Of a DNA stretch of 64,000 bases, positions 14,470-27,880 are shown piece after piece (the first letter of the stretch is position 1; every line of letters starts with the position of its first letter). Source of the stretch: Monarcha castaneiventris obscurior (Eukaryota > Chordata > Aves > Passeriformes > Monarchidae). The stretch covers positions 14,397,001 to 14,461,000 of the forward strand of contig JAMPIT010000884.1 in assembly GCA_026261815.1 (NCBI GenBank), given 5' to 3'. The notes beneath the pieces were generated by a model, which was not told where the DNA came from, did not search any database, and was given only the letters and a program-made list of their open reading frames with translations. Made by a program: the position numbers and the translations under genes.

Positions 14470-14790
14470 GACATCCCACGCAGAATATCCACAAGAGCTG
14501 CTAGAATGATCCCATGCTGGTATAATAATTCTCACTGCAGGCTGATACAATCTAAATGGGACCGACACCTCATAGAACAGATAAAGTCTGGCATGAACAG
14601 TCATAGTTAGCAACTGTGAATTTGATGCCTGACATTAATCAGGAGATAATAGTGAGATTGTAGCTTTGAGAGCCATCAGATGAACTCGACCCAGCCATCA
14701 TTAATCAAACACGCTTTGCTTTCACATCCCATACTTTGGGGCCTCCATGCATGAGGCAGCGATGTTAAAATGTGCAGCTGAGCATCTCTT
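14470..14790. promoter_or_regulatory. Possible conserved non-coding regulatory block
   Basis: Seen: balanced base composition, no repeat similarity, and a high density of recognisable factor words: CATCAGATG (E-box, 14676-14684), CATTAATCA (homeodomain/PBX-like), TGACATTAATCAGG (14629-14642) and CAGCTG (14777-14782). No coding frame. Inference from texture only; cross-species alignment would decide. Confidence 0.25.
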
Positions 14791-17700
14791 TTTCTGGAAC
14801 AGCAAGTTCCTTATTGCTAATAATAGTAAATTAGTTACTATTGATTCTCAAACACTGTGGTTATCCCAGTCTAATCATTAACCTTCCTGCAAGGTAGGAA
14901 GGTTCCCTATTAAAGGGAATCAATTTTAAATTTGGGGCCTTGCTAAAACAACAACAACAAAAAATTAAAAATAAGATACTTAAAGGTTTGTCATGATTGC
15001 TCAGAAGATTGGTTAGAGGTACTTTTGACAAAGTAGTAAAGCTGTAAGAAGATTTATTTTGCCACATAAATCTAAACACAAGACCCAGATCTCCCAGGTT
15101 TGTGGATAATCATCACTGCAGCCATCACTGCAGTGCAATTGTCTCTCAGGGGACTGTGGTACATGTTATAGGGCACTCTGCAACAGCACATAACAGCTTA
15201 GGACAAGAATTAGCTACACTTATTGAGCTGCTGACACTCCTTCCCAAGAAATTTTGGTTTCTATGCTATTAACACAGAGACCTCAATTGAGAAGATAAAT
15301 TTACAAAGAAATTGCCAACAAAATCAAAAAAGAAAGAAAAGAGGTGGTGCTTCTGTATGTAAAAACCTATTGGTACCTCCAGAAATCTGTCTGTATCTGG
15401 TCCCTCCCTTGGGTTTTTCTCTCCTGCAATCCTGTGCCATCCTAATCACTTTTGAATATTACAGTTGCTTCCTTTACTGTTTTACTAAATCCCAGTTCTT
15501 CAGACTTGAGGTGTTGGAGGTACAGAACGTAAATTATATTCTTCCCTGGGAAGGGACTCTACTCTCAGCAGCACAGATTTTCTTTCCTTAGAAATCTGGT
15601 GTGAGTTAATTCAATGTGACACCATCACCCTCCTCCTCAGTAAACAAACAATTGTCCTGTTTTGAACTCATGCCACTTTTTGCTCATTATTTCCTCATTT
15701 CTTAGTTTCAACTCACTCTCAGTCTTAGAAGCTGTCCCATGTAACCTCATCCATAATTTTTTGTTCCAACATGGACATCATAAAAGGGAACCTTTTCCTC
15801 TCCCAGAAAAGTCTTTCAAGGGGACTTGCACTTCAAAATCACTACAGTTCTTGAAAATTTGACTTAATATCTTTTCCCTTTTGAGAGAATATATTCCCAA
15901 TTAGATATAAAAAATCTGAAATACAAAAAATATGGAGAATTCACAAGAGTGAAAAGAGCACAGGAACCAACAGCCCATCTGCTAAGGAAGTACTTAAGCT
16001 ACAGTTGCCCCCCTGATCCAAATTTAAGGCTTAGCCTGAATGTGGGGTGGGGTCGAGGAAATACACTTAAAAAAATGCATTTTTAAGAAGCTGTTACTTC
16101 TCTGCATGAAATGACAGAAACTGTTGAGCTCTTCTGTTGACAGTCTTGCTCTTTGTTTTATATAATTTCCCAGTCAACATTTTGTGTTTTGTGATAGCAT
16201 GCCCAACAGGGATCCTGTGTAGAAACACCCATATCTAAACCCTCTCTATTTTCAAGAGGAATTTATATTGATCATGTTTTTGAGCCAGCACTTTATTCAA
16301 GGATCCCCAACATGCAGGAAACTTTACCCAAACAACAACAACAGGCCACTATTCTCCTTGTTTACGAGAATCAAAATGGTTCATAGACTTACAGTAAAAT
16401 ATATATCTGTCAATTAGGCTCAGAATTCCCAAATTCCAACGGGCATCCGTGTATAGATACTTAGTAAGCAGTTGTACAAACACTTCACTTGCACACCCAC
16501 ATCTTAATTTACTCTTACTGTGTTTATTAGGTTTAGCTCCACAGGCACATCCTTGTCTTAGAGTCAGCAATAATCTTCAATTTGCATTTTAAACTAGTAA
16601 AATTGGACTGGGAAGAGGGTACCAAGGAATAAAATTACTTCAACAGATTTCCTTCTTGGGCCAATATTGGGACTGGGAATAACATCAATTTCTGATCCCT
16701 GGTTTAGTGTTTTTAATACAGACCCAACTTTATTTTAAATCAAAGTTGCTGGAAAACAGAGCAGCACTGAGTCTAAACTGTGTGAGTCTCATCTGAATGC
16801 AAATTTGCAGTCAGATTTTTGGCTTTGTATAGGCATCATATAGCACCATACAGATTTTTCTGTGTTTGTTGTGTACAAATGATAATTTTGATAACTGGGA
16901 AATGCCAATCTCTTGCCTGAGTCTTAGAGAATCAAATGGAACTGAGTACAGAAGCACAAAGGCTACAACCTGCATCAAAGGTGTAATCATCCTGACTAGT
17001 GGAATAAAAATGATTTAGGTCACACCACGGAAGTACTCAAAAATCAACACTGCCCTGAATGCAAAATGAGACTGAAACCAATAGTTAGCCTGAACTTTGT
17101 TCACAAATTCAAATTGCCAACAGCAGCAATGCCAGCTCTCACTGTTTTCTTTGGGACTGTTGTGATATTTGTTGTTCTTCTTAAAGTCCTGGCACCTGTG
17201 GTCAAGGGATTAGGTGTTGATCTCTGCTTTCTTGTAAAGTAAAAGTAACTTTTTTAAGTTTAAGGAAATGCTTCTAACTGTTGCCTGTGCATGGCAGGCT
17301 ATGGACTAGTTCTTCCTGTGCTCCAGAGCAGCCAGACCCAAAGCAGCTCTGAGGCAGAAAGCACACAGTGAGAGTGCTGTTAGCAACTCCTGTGGAGGTG
17401 AATGGACTTGAGCTGTCTGCTATTAAGATTTTTGGAAAGCTGTTTGCTTGTGCTCTGCTGGTGTAAAGAATAGGCAGAGAAAATTCATGTTTGCCTCTTC
17501 AGACAAAAAGATAAAGTGAATAAAAATACCTCAACCCCATATTCTCCCCAGGATTTGCTCAAATATCATGATTTTCTTGCCAGGTGAGATGTATGTGGGA
17601 TGCTGGATGTTTCTGTAGCCTGAGAGGTTGTGGAAACACACTTGCATGTGAGAAAGCTTTCCAGGGCTGTCCTTTCCATGTCCTGCTCCAAAAGGAATGT

Positions 17701-17970
17701 ACAAACATTGTACAGGATATGGTTCAGTTTTTGGTCTTGCAATTTCCATCCACTCACACCTCTAGTGGGACTAAAATAGTCACTTTTCTTAACCTAAGCA
17801 GTTGTTGGAAGATTTTTGAAAGAGGAAGATTTTTGCTGTCATTTGACAGGCACTCTGGTCAGGAGCTGTTTATAAGCAATATGAATTATAGACAAGAAAA
17901 GAATATTCTTTGTGAGCAGTCACATGTGCAAAATTCGCTATTATTGTTAATTTTGCAAGGATTGGCTAGC

Positions 17971-17994
17971 AAAAAAAAAAAAAAAAAAAAAAAA
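17971..17994 (+). repeat. Poly(A) run of 24 bases
   Basis: Seen: 24 A residues between GGCTAGC and TTACAG. It gives a lysine run in one reading frame of a spurious ORF (17584-18096). Confidence 0.95.
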
Positions 17995-19694
17995 TTACAG
18001 AAATCAAAGACTGGAGATGGCCAGTGGGAGGAAGAACAAACATATCTTCATATATTTTCTGAGTTCTCCTGGAAGGGCCCATCCAAATCAGAATAGTATT
18101 GATTGTTATGCATCTAGAGTGAAGAAGTGTGAATTTTCCTATTCAGTGTGTATGAACAGGGCTTCCCCCTACCCAGCCAATGCTTCTTGTTTCTGTTGTT
18201 GTTTGAGCCCCTCTTTAAAACAAAAGGTTTCAAATATGAGAAACAGAAGTCAAGGATACAAATTCTAAATATTTTTTTGATTTTGCTATTTTTCACTTTC
18301 ACTTACTCTCACAAAAAACGTGACACCAGTGGAATTGTGCTGGGTTTCCGTCTTTGTAAGTCAGCACCAACTCCTGCATGAAAGAATAAAGTGTGTGAAC
18401 TCTGCAAATCTTTCCTCCAAGATATTCTTGTTCAAGGGACTATTATCAGTGCAGTCCTAGCTCCAAAAGTTCAAATTCCAACTTTCCCAGTGTTTGGAAG
18501 AACCATAATACTTACCAATATCTTTAAATTTCTAATTTTCTTGTACACTTACATCCTGGCACATAAAGATATATTTTAAATACTTCATGCTTTTTATAGC
18601 TGTTTATTCCAAATGAAATAATGAAATAAACCAGGCAATGTACAGAGTAGATTACAGAGGAGATTTTACCTGCTGCTCTGAGGCTAGATGTGAATATAAC
18701 CAACACTGGGAAAGCACCTTTCTAATTTTGCTGAACCACAAGACTAGAAATTAAATGAGAATTTCCATTCAGAGAGGGCAGGCTTCCTTTAAGCACATGA
18801 AGGGAAGATGTATGAGGCAAGAAAAGTATATTTAGGTATTGTCTGCCTTGATTATACCATCTCTTTTAGTTTTTCAAAGGAGTAGGAAACTATCTGGCAG
18901 CAAGTTGGGCTTAGAAATGTTACTGAAGTGTAATAGCTCCCCCTGCCAGGTTTAGATTACAAGCTACATTTCATATGTGTGTACATACCCTCACACACAC
19001 TCCAGAAATAAATTAACACCTATGATAGCATTTGCTGTCGCTGCTTTAGTCTTCAATGGTTATTAGATCAAAAGAAAAAAAATATATGCACTTGATACCT
19101 AATGTGTATTAAAGTAATTTTGTAAAACTTTCAAAGAAGTAGATATTAATATTAATTTTAATTCAGTGTGGGCAGGAGAAAAGTAAAATTATTCCAAGTG
19201 GTAAGGGAGAAATAAACTTAATTACAAAATTTTAATTTTGCTTTAATTTACTGTTAACTTTTCAGTCTTCTATCAAATTAACCTATTTTTTAATCTCAGA
19301 CACTTAATTTCATGAAAGATAATTGTGGTCTAAAACTGTTGCCTGCTGGGAAGCTGGGACCAAACTCTTTTTGTGTTGCACCGTGTTTGGTCCATTTTTG
19401 GCTTCAGTAAAGCTGATGACAAAAGTGCAGAGCTAACAGCCTTAACCTTCAGAAACCCACACTTATGACTGACGCCAAGAAATCCTACAGGATGATTCTG
19501 AAAGTCAAGCTATTCGATTAAAATTGTACCTGAACAGGTAGAACTCAAACCTTTCATGAAGCTCCCAGTTTTAAAAACACTTAACAGCTCTATGGAGTAA
19601 TGAAAATGTCTACATAGGTGTCTATATCTACAGAAGAGATAAAATGGTAGTGACTAGGCTGAAGTCTTGAAAATCTGAGTGTGAAAGTATGGGG

Positions 19695-19726
19695 TAATAA
19701 TAATAGTAATAATAATAATAATAATA
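19695..19726 (+). repeat. (TAA)n microsatellite
   Basis: Seen: about 10 TAA units with one interruption (TAATAATAATAGTAATAATA and onward). Produces a leucine run in a minus-strand spurious ORF. Confidence 0.95.
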
Positions 19727-21120
19727 GGTACTTATTCAAGAAAAAAATTATTTTTTCCATCCTCTGTTTCCTCTTCCATCTCATCCCCACCTGGGTTTAT
19801 GCATTAACTTAGACCCAACAAATTTTTTGATAATCTTGCAGTTAATTTACAATGAGTCAGTAAGGCATCCTTCACCTTTAATGCAAATTACCAGTGTATG
19901 TGATTAATGAATTTTTTATTGTTGGCTGTTTACTACAGTCAGTTCAAAATATTGAGGAACTGTAAATTAGGTCCCATGGAAATCATGGAATTGTTTAAGA
20001 AAACATAGTCATAATGCAGTAAAAAATTGTTCTTCAGCTTTTCATCTGCTGCTATTTGAGACCACTTATTTTTCAAAACTGGGACAAAAGATTTTCCAGT
20101 GAGTTCACCAAGTCCTTAAATTTAATGTCATGTTCTGGAAGGAGCTGGACCATGTGGTAAGAACAAAAGGAGAGGTGTGACATGGTAGCTGTGGGAATAA
20201 CAAGGTGCTTGCTGAATAAAAAATCCTCCAGGAAACACCAGTTAAGACTTTGAGAGGGAAGGCACTGGCAGAGCCAAGTAAGGCTGGTGGTGGATTCTCT
20301 TTTCTCCCTCTGTAAAATATGTTAGAACAGTAAGTGTTTATATGGAACTAAAAGACCGCTTTGATCTCACCGTGGTGATGGAGTTGACAAGAGCAGTAAA
20401 CAGTTGCAGAGTCTATCTGTCATGATTTGAGTTACTGAGCTTTAGGAATACACAAGAGGAGATAAAGTTGAGATGAAGATAAATGTGCTTATTTCCTTAT
20501 GGCTATTCCATTTCACTGTCATTAGCACGGGAATTCTCAGGCACAAAAAGCACCATATTCAGAAAAAGTCATTCAATAGACACCTATTTTTCAAGACTGT
20601 CCATTGCTAAGAGAGAAAGACAAGGGGATACTTTATTTTTTTTTTTCCTCCCATTGTTTCGCCATTATTCCTCTCATCACTTTTAAGGAGAAAAATAAGG
20701 AACAAATTCCTATCAAATTCCTATCCTTTGATATTAAACCATTGGACACTTCTGAGGCTGTGATCAACTCCAAGCTCATATTCTGTGCTGCTGACAGCTG
20801 TAATATTATCAGTATGGATCCCAGGAAAAGCTGCAGTAAATTGAAGTAAGGACTTTTTGCAGCTTGAAGCCTTGCATCCTTTATAAGTGAAATGTTTTTT
20901 TTGATGCCTGTTTGTATGAAATCAAAGGCAAGGCTCCTGTTCAACACTGACCTACAAATAGGGATATATTTTGCCCATTTGACCAGAAACTTGAGAAGTG
21001 AATACTTGGTTTGAGAGACACCAAATAAATACAGGAACTTGGCAAAATAAAGTTTGACAGGCAATATTCCAGAATCTCTAGATCATTAGTCACTTTTGAA
21101 CATCCTATGTTTCCCTTCTA

Positions 21121-21192
21121 GGAGCTAGATTCAGGAATCTACCTAGTAGGAGGCAAACTCCTGGATTCAGGAATCTATCCAGTAGGAGGATA
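21121..21192 (+). repeat. Tandem duplication, period 36 bp, two copies
   Basis: Seen: GATTCAGGAATCTACCTAGT plus AGGAGG (21128-21153) is repeated as GATTCAGGAATCTATCCAGT plus AGGAGG (21164-21189) with two or so differences. The flanking bases of each unit also agree partly, giving a 36-bp unit. This looks like a local slippage or unequal-exchange duplication of moderate age. Confidence 0.85.
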
Positions 21193-22224
21193 AAAAGAAA
21201 ATGAAATCACAAAATTTATCACACATCTATCATTTTCTATTAGGCTTTTTCTTTTTTTTTTTTCATAAAAGCATTACAAAGACAGAAAATAAAACAATAC
21301 ATGTTGATTTTTTGGAGAGTACGAGTCAAGAATAGAGAAAACCATCTAAGCTTTCATGGGAGGTGGAGAAAATGCATAATAATTTTCATATTGTAATGGT
21401 CTGCTTTCACCATGAGAAGACTTTAAGTCTCTTTTGTATGATTAAGGTACGCAGGTCTTAAAACAGAGAAAGTTGAAATGGTCAAGAGATGACCAGGAAG
21501 AATAAGTACACAGGTAAAGGACAAAGCATTTCTGTCCATGTCTCAAAGATTGCAGTATGGTTTGATTTGAGTTTATATCTGTTACTGAGCACAGAAAATT
21601 TTGTAAATGCATAATTAGCATGTCCATTTGACAGCTTACATGATCCGCCAGTACATCTGAGGGAAAAGATCAAAGCTAAGAATTCACAGACTTGTGCGTG
21701 CAACTATGAAGTTATTGTATGACGTTTTTCAGTTTAACTACAAATTCTACTTGTATGTAAAAATGTCATTTACATTTTTGCAGAAGTTCTTCTAAATTAA
21801 CTTCCATTATTTATTAATTTAACCTGATGATGTCTTATAATTAGAACTGCTGAGAGATTGACTACAGTATGGCACTTCCCTATAATTAGAACTGCATTGT
21901 TCATGATTGTAGAAGTTTTTAATACACTCACTCACACCTCTGGTTGCTTGAGGAATGAAGAGGGTGAAAAGAGCTAAAGACCCTGAAAATATGGGCACAT
22001 GTAAATACACATAACTATAATGTTACAAATCTAGGCTAAGAGTCGTTTATTTTAAGTGATTTAGATGGCAAATTATTATTCTGATATGGAAAGAAGCAGT
22101 AGGAAACTGAATGGTAGCCCAGAAGTTGTTAAATTATACATAGGGGTTCCTTGGAGGTCTGGTTATATAGCTATATATATGCATTTCAGTATATAAAGGC
22201 AAATGATAGTTGCATACCACAATA

Positions 22225-22365
22225 ATAATTGCTTTTTATTTACAGTGGTAGGAATTACCTCAATTTTATACTGGAATAACAAAGACATAGATCTGGTCAC
22301 TGACTTTGCCCAACAGTTCTTTCAGCCAAAGAGTGACAGAACCAGAAATGACTCCATTATCTTTT
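22225..22365 (-). mobile_element. MIR-like ancient SINE fragment, inverted
   Basis: Seen on the plus strand: CTCAATTTTATACTGGAATA, then a GACTTTGCCCAAC word and AGTGACAGAACCAGAAATG, in the order of a reverse-complemented MIR core (ATTTTACAGA...GACTTGCCCAAGG...AGTGGCAGAGC). It is old and interrupted by small insertions. No function evident. Confidence 0.5.
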
Positions 22366-22369
22366 AAAA

Positions 22370-24320
22370 GGAAGAGAAATCATGGAGTAAGGACATCATC
22401 AAACTGTAGGTTTAATTGATTCCCTTTATTTCATATCAGTATTGCATTGTGCATCTGAGTCCTTAATGAGCCCAGCCAAGACAAAAGAAAGATGCTCTGC
22501 TCTCACTGACCTCCTTGGCTACAGCAAATCCCTGAGGTGCAAGGCAGGGAGGCAGGGAGAGCAACTGAAGTTTTTCAAGGGAGCTAAAATACTGGGATGG
22601 CAAAGCAGCAAAACCTTCCGCGTTCCAGATGGAGCATTGTTAATATTCTGGATTTGTGGCACTGCGCTATTTTGAAACAAATAGAACAAAGTAATAAAAA
22701 ACGAAGTTCATTTGCCATATGGCTGTTTATCTCTCTGTGCTACAGCTCAGAGATAAGTAATGTATGGTCTTCAATATGGCACATCCACACGCTCCTCCCA
22801 GGTGCATACGATACAGCACACCTAGATTAGCACAAGCCAAACTCCTTTTGATTGCATTGAACATGTGGCATCGTGGCTTAAGGGATTTTCTCCTTCAGTT
22901 GAAGTATAAGATACGTTTGACAGCCAGGAGAGGAAAAGATACATTTAGGACTGAAAGGAAGAGTAAAGGGGGAAGAAGCAGGTGGATGGAAAGGCACAAA
23001 AGATAACGTGGTTGGTTGTTCAACATTTTCTATGTGAAATTAGTCCTCAGGAATTACAGGATTCTGACAGCCCAAACAAACCAAGATTTGCCTAAAGGGA
23101 GAGTGAAACACGAGCAGCAGCATCCGCAGCTCACCACCATCAGGAGATTTGAGCGGATACATATTTGAGTGAATACAAATTTCTGGTACCCAGCAGAGAA
23201 TGACCAGAAATGGCAAGACTTCCAGTACACCTCAGACACTCAGAGGTGTGTTCAGGGAGGGAGTGTTGCCTGCATTGCAGGCATTTCATGGCATTTGACA
23301 GTAAATATAAATAGCATATATAAACATATTTATATCTATATAAAATATAAAAACCAATATCTAGCTAATGTTAACTCCAGAATTTTCCTTTGCAGCATAG
23401 GGCAGACACAGTATGCTGGCCTTTCCGCTCTCTCCTCTCTTATCTCAGCAGGCGCACCCCTGAAGTTTTTAAAAAAAGTTAAAATTAAAGAAACTCACTA
23501 AGGATCTTAACATCATATGTCTCTTAATTTTCCTGAATATATCAAAGCAACCATATTAAAGGAATGCCAGCCCTGCCATAACCACACACATTTCACAAGT
23601 TTAGAGCATCTGGGTCTTTGTGTCTGCTGTGGGAGAACGTAGGTGTGGGTTCTCTACACTGCTGCAGGAGGATAAAAGCATGGCTGAGGATGCCAGTATT
23701 GTAATTCTATCCTTGCAATAGGACTGTTCAAATCTGGGACAGGTGACTTAGAGAAGCTGCTCCATTCCTTTTACCTTCTTTAGTCCTGATCTGAGGTTTT
23801 CTCTCTTATTTCTAGGACACGAACTGAAGTTTGGAGTAGAAACACTACACCATTGCACATAGACACAGAAGTACACTGGGGGACAGTACCACTCCCAGTC
23901 TCACAGCTCAGTGATGACTATATAATGTTCATGAAAAAAAAAGTACTGAGAAGCTCACTCTCAAAGCAATTATTCCCACACCTTCCCCTGACTGTTCATT
24001 TAGGACAGTCATTTAAGAAAATCAATGACAAGGTATAGTATCATTTAAATGACTTTGCGACCAGTGACATTCCAACCAAAGGCCTAAAACAAGGAAATAA
24101 GGATGTGGTGCCCACGGAAAACCAAAAATATCTTCTTGTTTGTTTTGCTTTGTTTTAATTGAGACCTCAGAGTTCCTGCAGGTTTTGCTGTGCAAAAAGT
24201 TCTGAGTAGGCATTGAGAGTAACTTGAGGGGAAAAAGTATTGTAACTCATCCATTTTAATTCTGGATAACAAGGCAAAACTTATCTCCTGATAGCTCTCT
24301 AGCTGTTCTGATGATAGGAA
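22370..24320. other. Non-coding sequence, no gene seen
   Basis: Purine-rich stretch near 22930-23010, an AT-rich tract at 23310-23355, and a weak ancient-repeat-like segment near 23860-23920 (CACTCCCAGTCTCACAGCTC). None can be assigned. Confidence 0.5.
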
Positions 24321-24324
24321 CCTC

Positions 24325-24440
24325 AGTACAAAGCACTTACGCATGCACTTAATTTTAAACCCAGCAGTAATCCTGATTGAATCAAGACGTCTACCTTTGT
24401 GCTTAAAGTAAAGCATGTGCTTAAGTACCTTTTTGTATAG
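24325..24440. repeat. Ancient degenerate palindromic repeat
   Basis: Seen: a left arm AAGCACTTACGCATGCACTT (24331-24350) and a right arm GTGCTTAAAGTAAAGCATGT plus GCTTAAGTAC (24399-24428) form imperfect inverted copies, followed by a TATAGGGGCCTTAAT end. From memory of bird and turtle sequence, interspersed repeats with arms of the AAGCAC(G/T)TGCTTAA type are common. I do not know the correct library name. The fold-back layout suggests a non-autonomous DNA transposon or a hairpin-ended element. Confidence 0.5.
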
Positions 24441-24444
24441 GGGC

Positions 24445-27185
24445 CTTAATTACATTATGTGTGTGAGAGGATATGATAATTTTAGTTGGCTTTCCCAAGA
24501 GAGCCTTTAGTTAATAAAATAACTAGGTTTAATACTCCACAGAGTCATATGGGAACAGAATTGTGCTCCTCCTCCTGAAGCCCAGCACAGGGTAGACTGT
24601 AATTTAATTGTTGGAAGCACAGAAAGTGCTGAAATGCTGTATGTCTTAATATTGTACTGCAAGAGCATGTTTGTTTCTATTATGGAATACCTTGGGAAAC
24701 CACTGTGCAATGCTACCACCAGTTATTCATAAATACATTTGGATTTACTGATGTTCAGTTCCAGACTTTAGCTGTTCTACCAGATTAGATAAGGGGGGGG
24801 AAAATTCCAATTAGCAGGAACTTTTTTAAAAGAGAAGGAATGAAAACAAAAGCAAAAATAACACTCATGTTGTTTTCCAACAGAATCACCTGTTCCAGTG
24901 AGGAAAATTCAATACAATAAAGAGAAGATCAAATAAAAGCAGGACAGATCTGTTTGCAAATAGATTGTGCTTATGCATGCCTTATTATGACTATTCTTTG
25001 ATATTATTCTGTGTGAAAAGGAATGTGTAAGCTGAGCCTGTGAAGTGCATGGCTATGAGAGACGGTGGTGAGCAGAGGAGGGACTGGCACACTCACTGTA
25101 GATCCTCAGACATCATACTGAGGTGTTCCTTTCAACCTTTCATCCTCCACAGCACCACAATGTTTCCTGCAGAACCAGCTGCTCCCAAAGGTGGTTACAG
25201 GTAAGACTTCAAGGCAGTAGTTTGGGCTGGGTGGCTGCAGGCAGGTGGAACCCAAGAGCCAGGTTTTCACCTGAGCCTTACCCTGAGCAATTTTCTGACA
25301 GCTACAGAGTCTGGGAGTGATTTTTTTCCTATTTGTTGGGTATATTTCAGGTGGTTTTACGTATATAACATGAGTCTTTGTATAACATTGCACTGAGCAG
25401 TGCAGATCAGAGCTTCTTAAAAGTAGTTTCCCATAGTTGTTACTGACAATGTGCTACTCACTTCAGAAGGTGCAAACTGCAATAACTTGTGCAATAACTG
25501 AAGCAAAGCTGAGTCATATCAGATCAGGATTCATCACCGTATTTGTTTGCAGCAGCAAAGTTTATTTTGCTTAAATGGCAAAGAGCAACAATTTCTACTA
25601 GTTGATTAATACCTACTGTGCCTTTATACCAGGGACAGGTTTCCTGTTTTGTTAGTTTGACAACATCACAGTGTGGTTGTGCTTAAAAAACAGTCCTCAG
25701 CTGAGAAAAGAACAAAAATATTTTGAATTAAGATTAGAAAGACACTTAAATAAAAATTAAATAAAAACAAATAAGTAGGAAGGCAATACTATATATTTTT
25801 TTTACAGCTTTCTTTTTAAATGGAAAAATTATCTTTTACCTCAAGGTAGAGAATGAGATTTTAGCCCAGGGTTGGAATTTAGGATGTGTAGTAATTTAGC
25901 ATTAAGTTTTACAAAGCTAAAGATTAAAAAAATTATCCATTAGAAGTGTTAACTATAAGTGGCTTCCGAGAAATTTCTACTCAGTTCTCTTTGGGATTGA
26001 TTAGCAAAAGGGATTTATGGACCAAACTACAACTTCATGCACCAAACTTGCACAGTTTCACTCCTCATGGTCCATGGTCGGATGCCACCTTTTGGCTATC
26101 AGCCTGTCTGTAGTTCTATAGGATCAGATATTCCACACATTTCCTAATGCTTGGAATGCAGCAATCCTTTTACACCACCTTCTCATTGATGGAGGATTGA
26201 ATTCACAGCAGTGACATATCTGTGGGGTTTCTCACAGAAAACCCAGTCGCTGTGACAGCCTGCGGGCGTGAGGTGTAAGTGAAGGTCTGCAGCCCCTCCC
26301 CAGACTGCAGAGTAATAGAGAAATTACTATTTTAATAGCTACATGTTCAGGAGTGTCCTCCCCAAATGTGGGCAAACAAAGCTGGCTGCTTTTCCAATCC
26401 CGTGTTAATAGTTGTGCAGGTGTACAAGCCCTCACGCAGGATTTTAGGGGAGAGGTTGGATAAAACGAGCCTGGGTGTTAGGAAATTGCAGTTAAAAAAG
26501 TGATTTTCAATAATGTTACTATTTACAGGCTTAACCTTGCTTCCATCTGAGTCAGCAGCAGACATCCAATGATTTCGATACTGGAGGCTAAAGCACTCAA
26601 TACCTTTCAAACTATAAGGTCAGAACACAAATTCCTGATGTATAGACCCCCAGCCAGCAAGGGAAAGAGGGGCAGAAACGAAGGTCTGTAACATATATAT
26701 TCAGCAATTTGAGCCCTGGGTTCATCAGCATCAAATTTCCATTTGAATTTGTATAAATTTCTAAGTAATAGAGGAACTAAGTTGCAAAGTACATATATAT
26801 TAGTCTAAACTCAGATTAATTTCAGATCCGTGTAACAAACAGCATCCAACTTCAATCACTTGCATAGTTAAAGTATTTGAATGGCTTAAACTTAGCCATA
26901 TGCTTAAATCTCTAATGAACAGAGACCAGACTGCCTTTTTTAAAAAAAAGTCTTACATCTAACATTTCCCTAAATACTGATTTAGGCTCCAGGACTTAAA
27001 TCTATGGAATAATTTTAATTTAGAAAGACAGTGGTAGAAAGGGGGAGGAAATTCTTTCCTTCTTCCGAGATGGAAAATCAGACAGAAAGGGACTCTGTTA
27101 TTTCATATAACACCCCACAGCAACCTCCCCCTTCTATTTTCACTGTAAATAGAAGTTCACTTACTGCCATTCACTTCACAGGAAT
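24445..27185. other. Mostly AT-rich sequence, no gene seen
   Basis: A G run at 24793-24800 and the doubtful repeat copy at 26855-26945. A 28-base segment ending at 25200 lies between a TTTCCTGCAG acceptor-like word and a GTAAGAC donor-like word, but is too short to credit. Nothing else recognised. Confidence 0.5.
26855..26945. repeat. Possible second copy of the palindromic AAGCA/TGCTTAA repeat
   Basis: Seen: TGGCTTAAACTTAGCCATAT and GCTTAAATCTCTAATG resemble the right arm of the element at 24325-24440. The left arm is hardly recognisable. Weak evidence. Confidence 0.3.
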
Positions 27186-27189
27186 CAAC

Positions 27190-27640
27190 TAATTTGAAAA
27201 CTGCTATTACATCTCCCCTCAGTTTTCTGATCTTCAGACTAAACAAGCCCAGTCCTCTCAAATTTGCTTGTAAGACATTTTTCTATAGGACTTTGATCAT
27301 ATTTGTCATTTTCCTGTGGACTGCTCCTGCTTTCTTCATATCTCTCTTAAAATGTAGTAACTTGAACAGGAGATCAGAGCTGAGGGCTTAACCAGAAAAT
27401 TGAAAATATTACTTGCTGTGATTTATATGTGATGCTTCTTTTTATACATGGTGGCACAAGTGGTTAAAATGATTAATTTATGTACAGATTATTTTCCCTT
27501 ATAACCCCAAAATAATTTCTGGCAAATCTGTTCTGCCCTCCCTCATCTTATATTTGTGCAGAAGTCACGTGTTTGGTCAGAAAGAATTAAATTAGGTATA
27601 GCTGCTTGGCCTGTGCATTATTTAACCAACTCTTATTTTT
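27190..27640 (-). mobile_element. Old CR1 LINE fragment, inverted
   Basis: Seen on the plus strand as a reverse complement: ACATCTCCCCTCAG, GACTAAACAAGCCCAGTCC, CTTTGATCATATTTGTC, CCTGTGGACTGCTCC and CATATCTCTCTTAAAATG occur in the expected order of inverted CR1. Good similarity covers 27205-27380. Weaker similarity (TTGTGCAGAAG-type words) continues to about 27640. Heavy substitution indicates an old insertion. A short open frame at 27194-27391 is a by-product of this element and not a gene. Confidence 0.8.
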
Positions 27641-27863
27641 CCAGACTATGATTCTGATTTGCTAAGACTGTTTGGATTCTAACCTTCAGGGTGCTTGAGA
27701 CTTGTCCCGATTGGTTATAATCCACAAAAATTAATAAACATGCTCAATTCCACCCTTCATTACTAAAAATGGGTAATAACACCAAACCCAGGAGAAGTCA
27801 AAGTGTGACTCCTCCTTTTCTGCATTGCCCCAGTGTAACAGAAACCCATTTAGAACTGTGGTG

Positions 27864-27880
27864 TTTTTTTTTTTTTTTTT
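27864..27880 (+). repeat. Poly(T) run of 17 bases
   Basis: Seen: 17 T residues between GTG and GTCTTCC. It follows the old inverted CR1 fragment by about 220 bases. No linked retroelement body is recognisable on the minus strand. Confidence 0.95.

Larger units (their letters stand above)
14800..21100. other. AT-rich unique sequence with microsatellites, no gene seen
   Basis: Holds the poly(A) run at 17971, the (TAA)n tract at 19695, and a near-palindromic CTTAAAAAAATGCATTTTTA word at 16068. The 143-codon minus frame at 20633-21064 begins at TTG and shows AT-driven Ile/Leu/Lys/Phe content, so it is not called. Confidence 0.6.

Noticed and set aside
17584..18096. 170-codon plus-strand open frame
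   Set aside because: It begins at GTG and runs through the 24-base poly(A) tract as polylysine. No vertebrate gene features.
20633..21064. 143-codon minus-strand open frame
   Set aside because: It begins at TTG. The residue content reflects AT-rich DNA, with no recognisable domain and no splice context.
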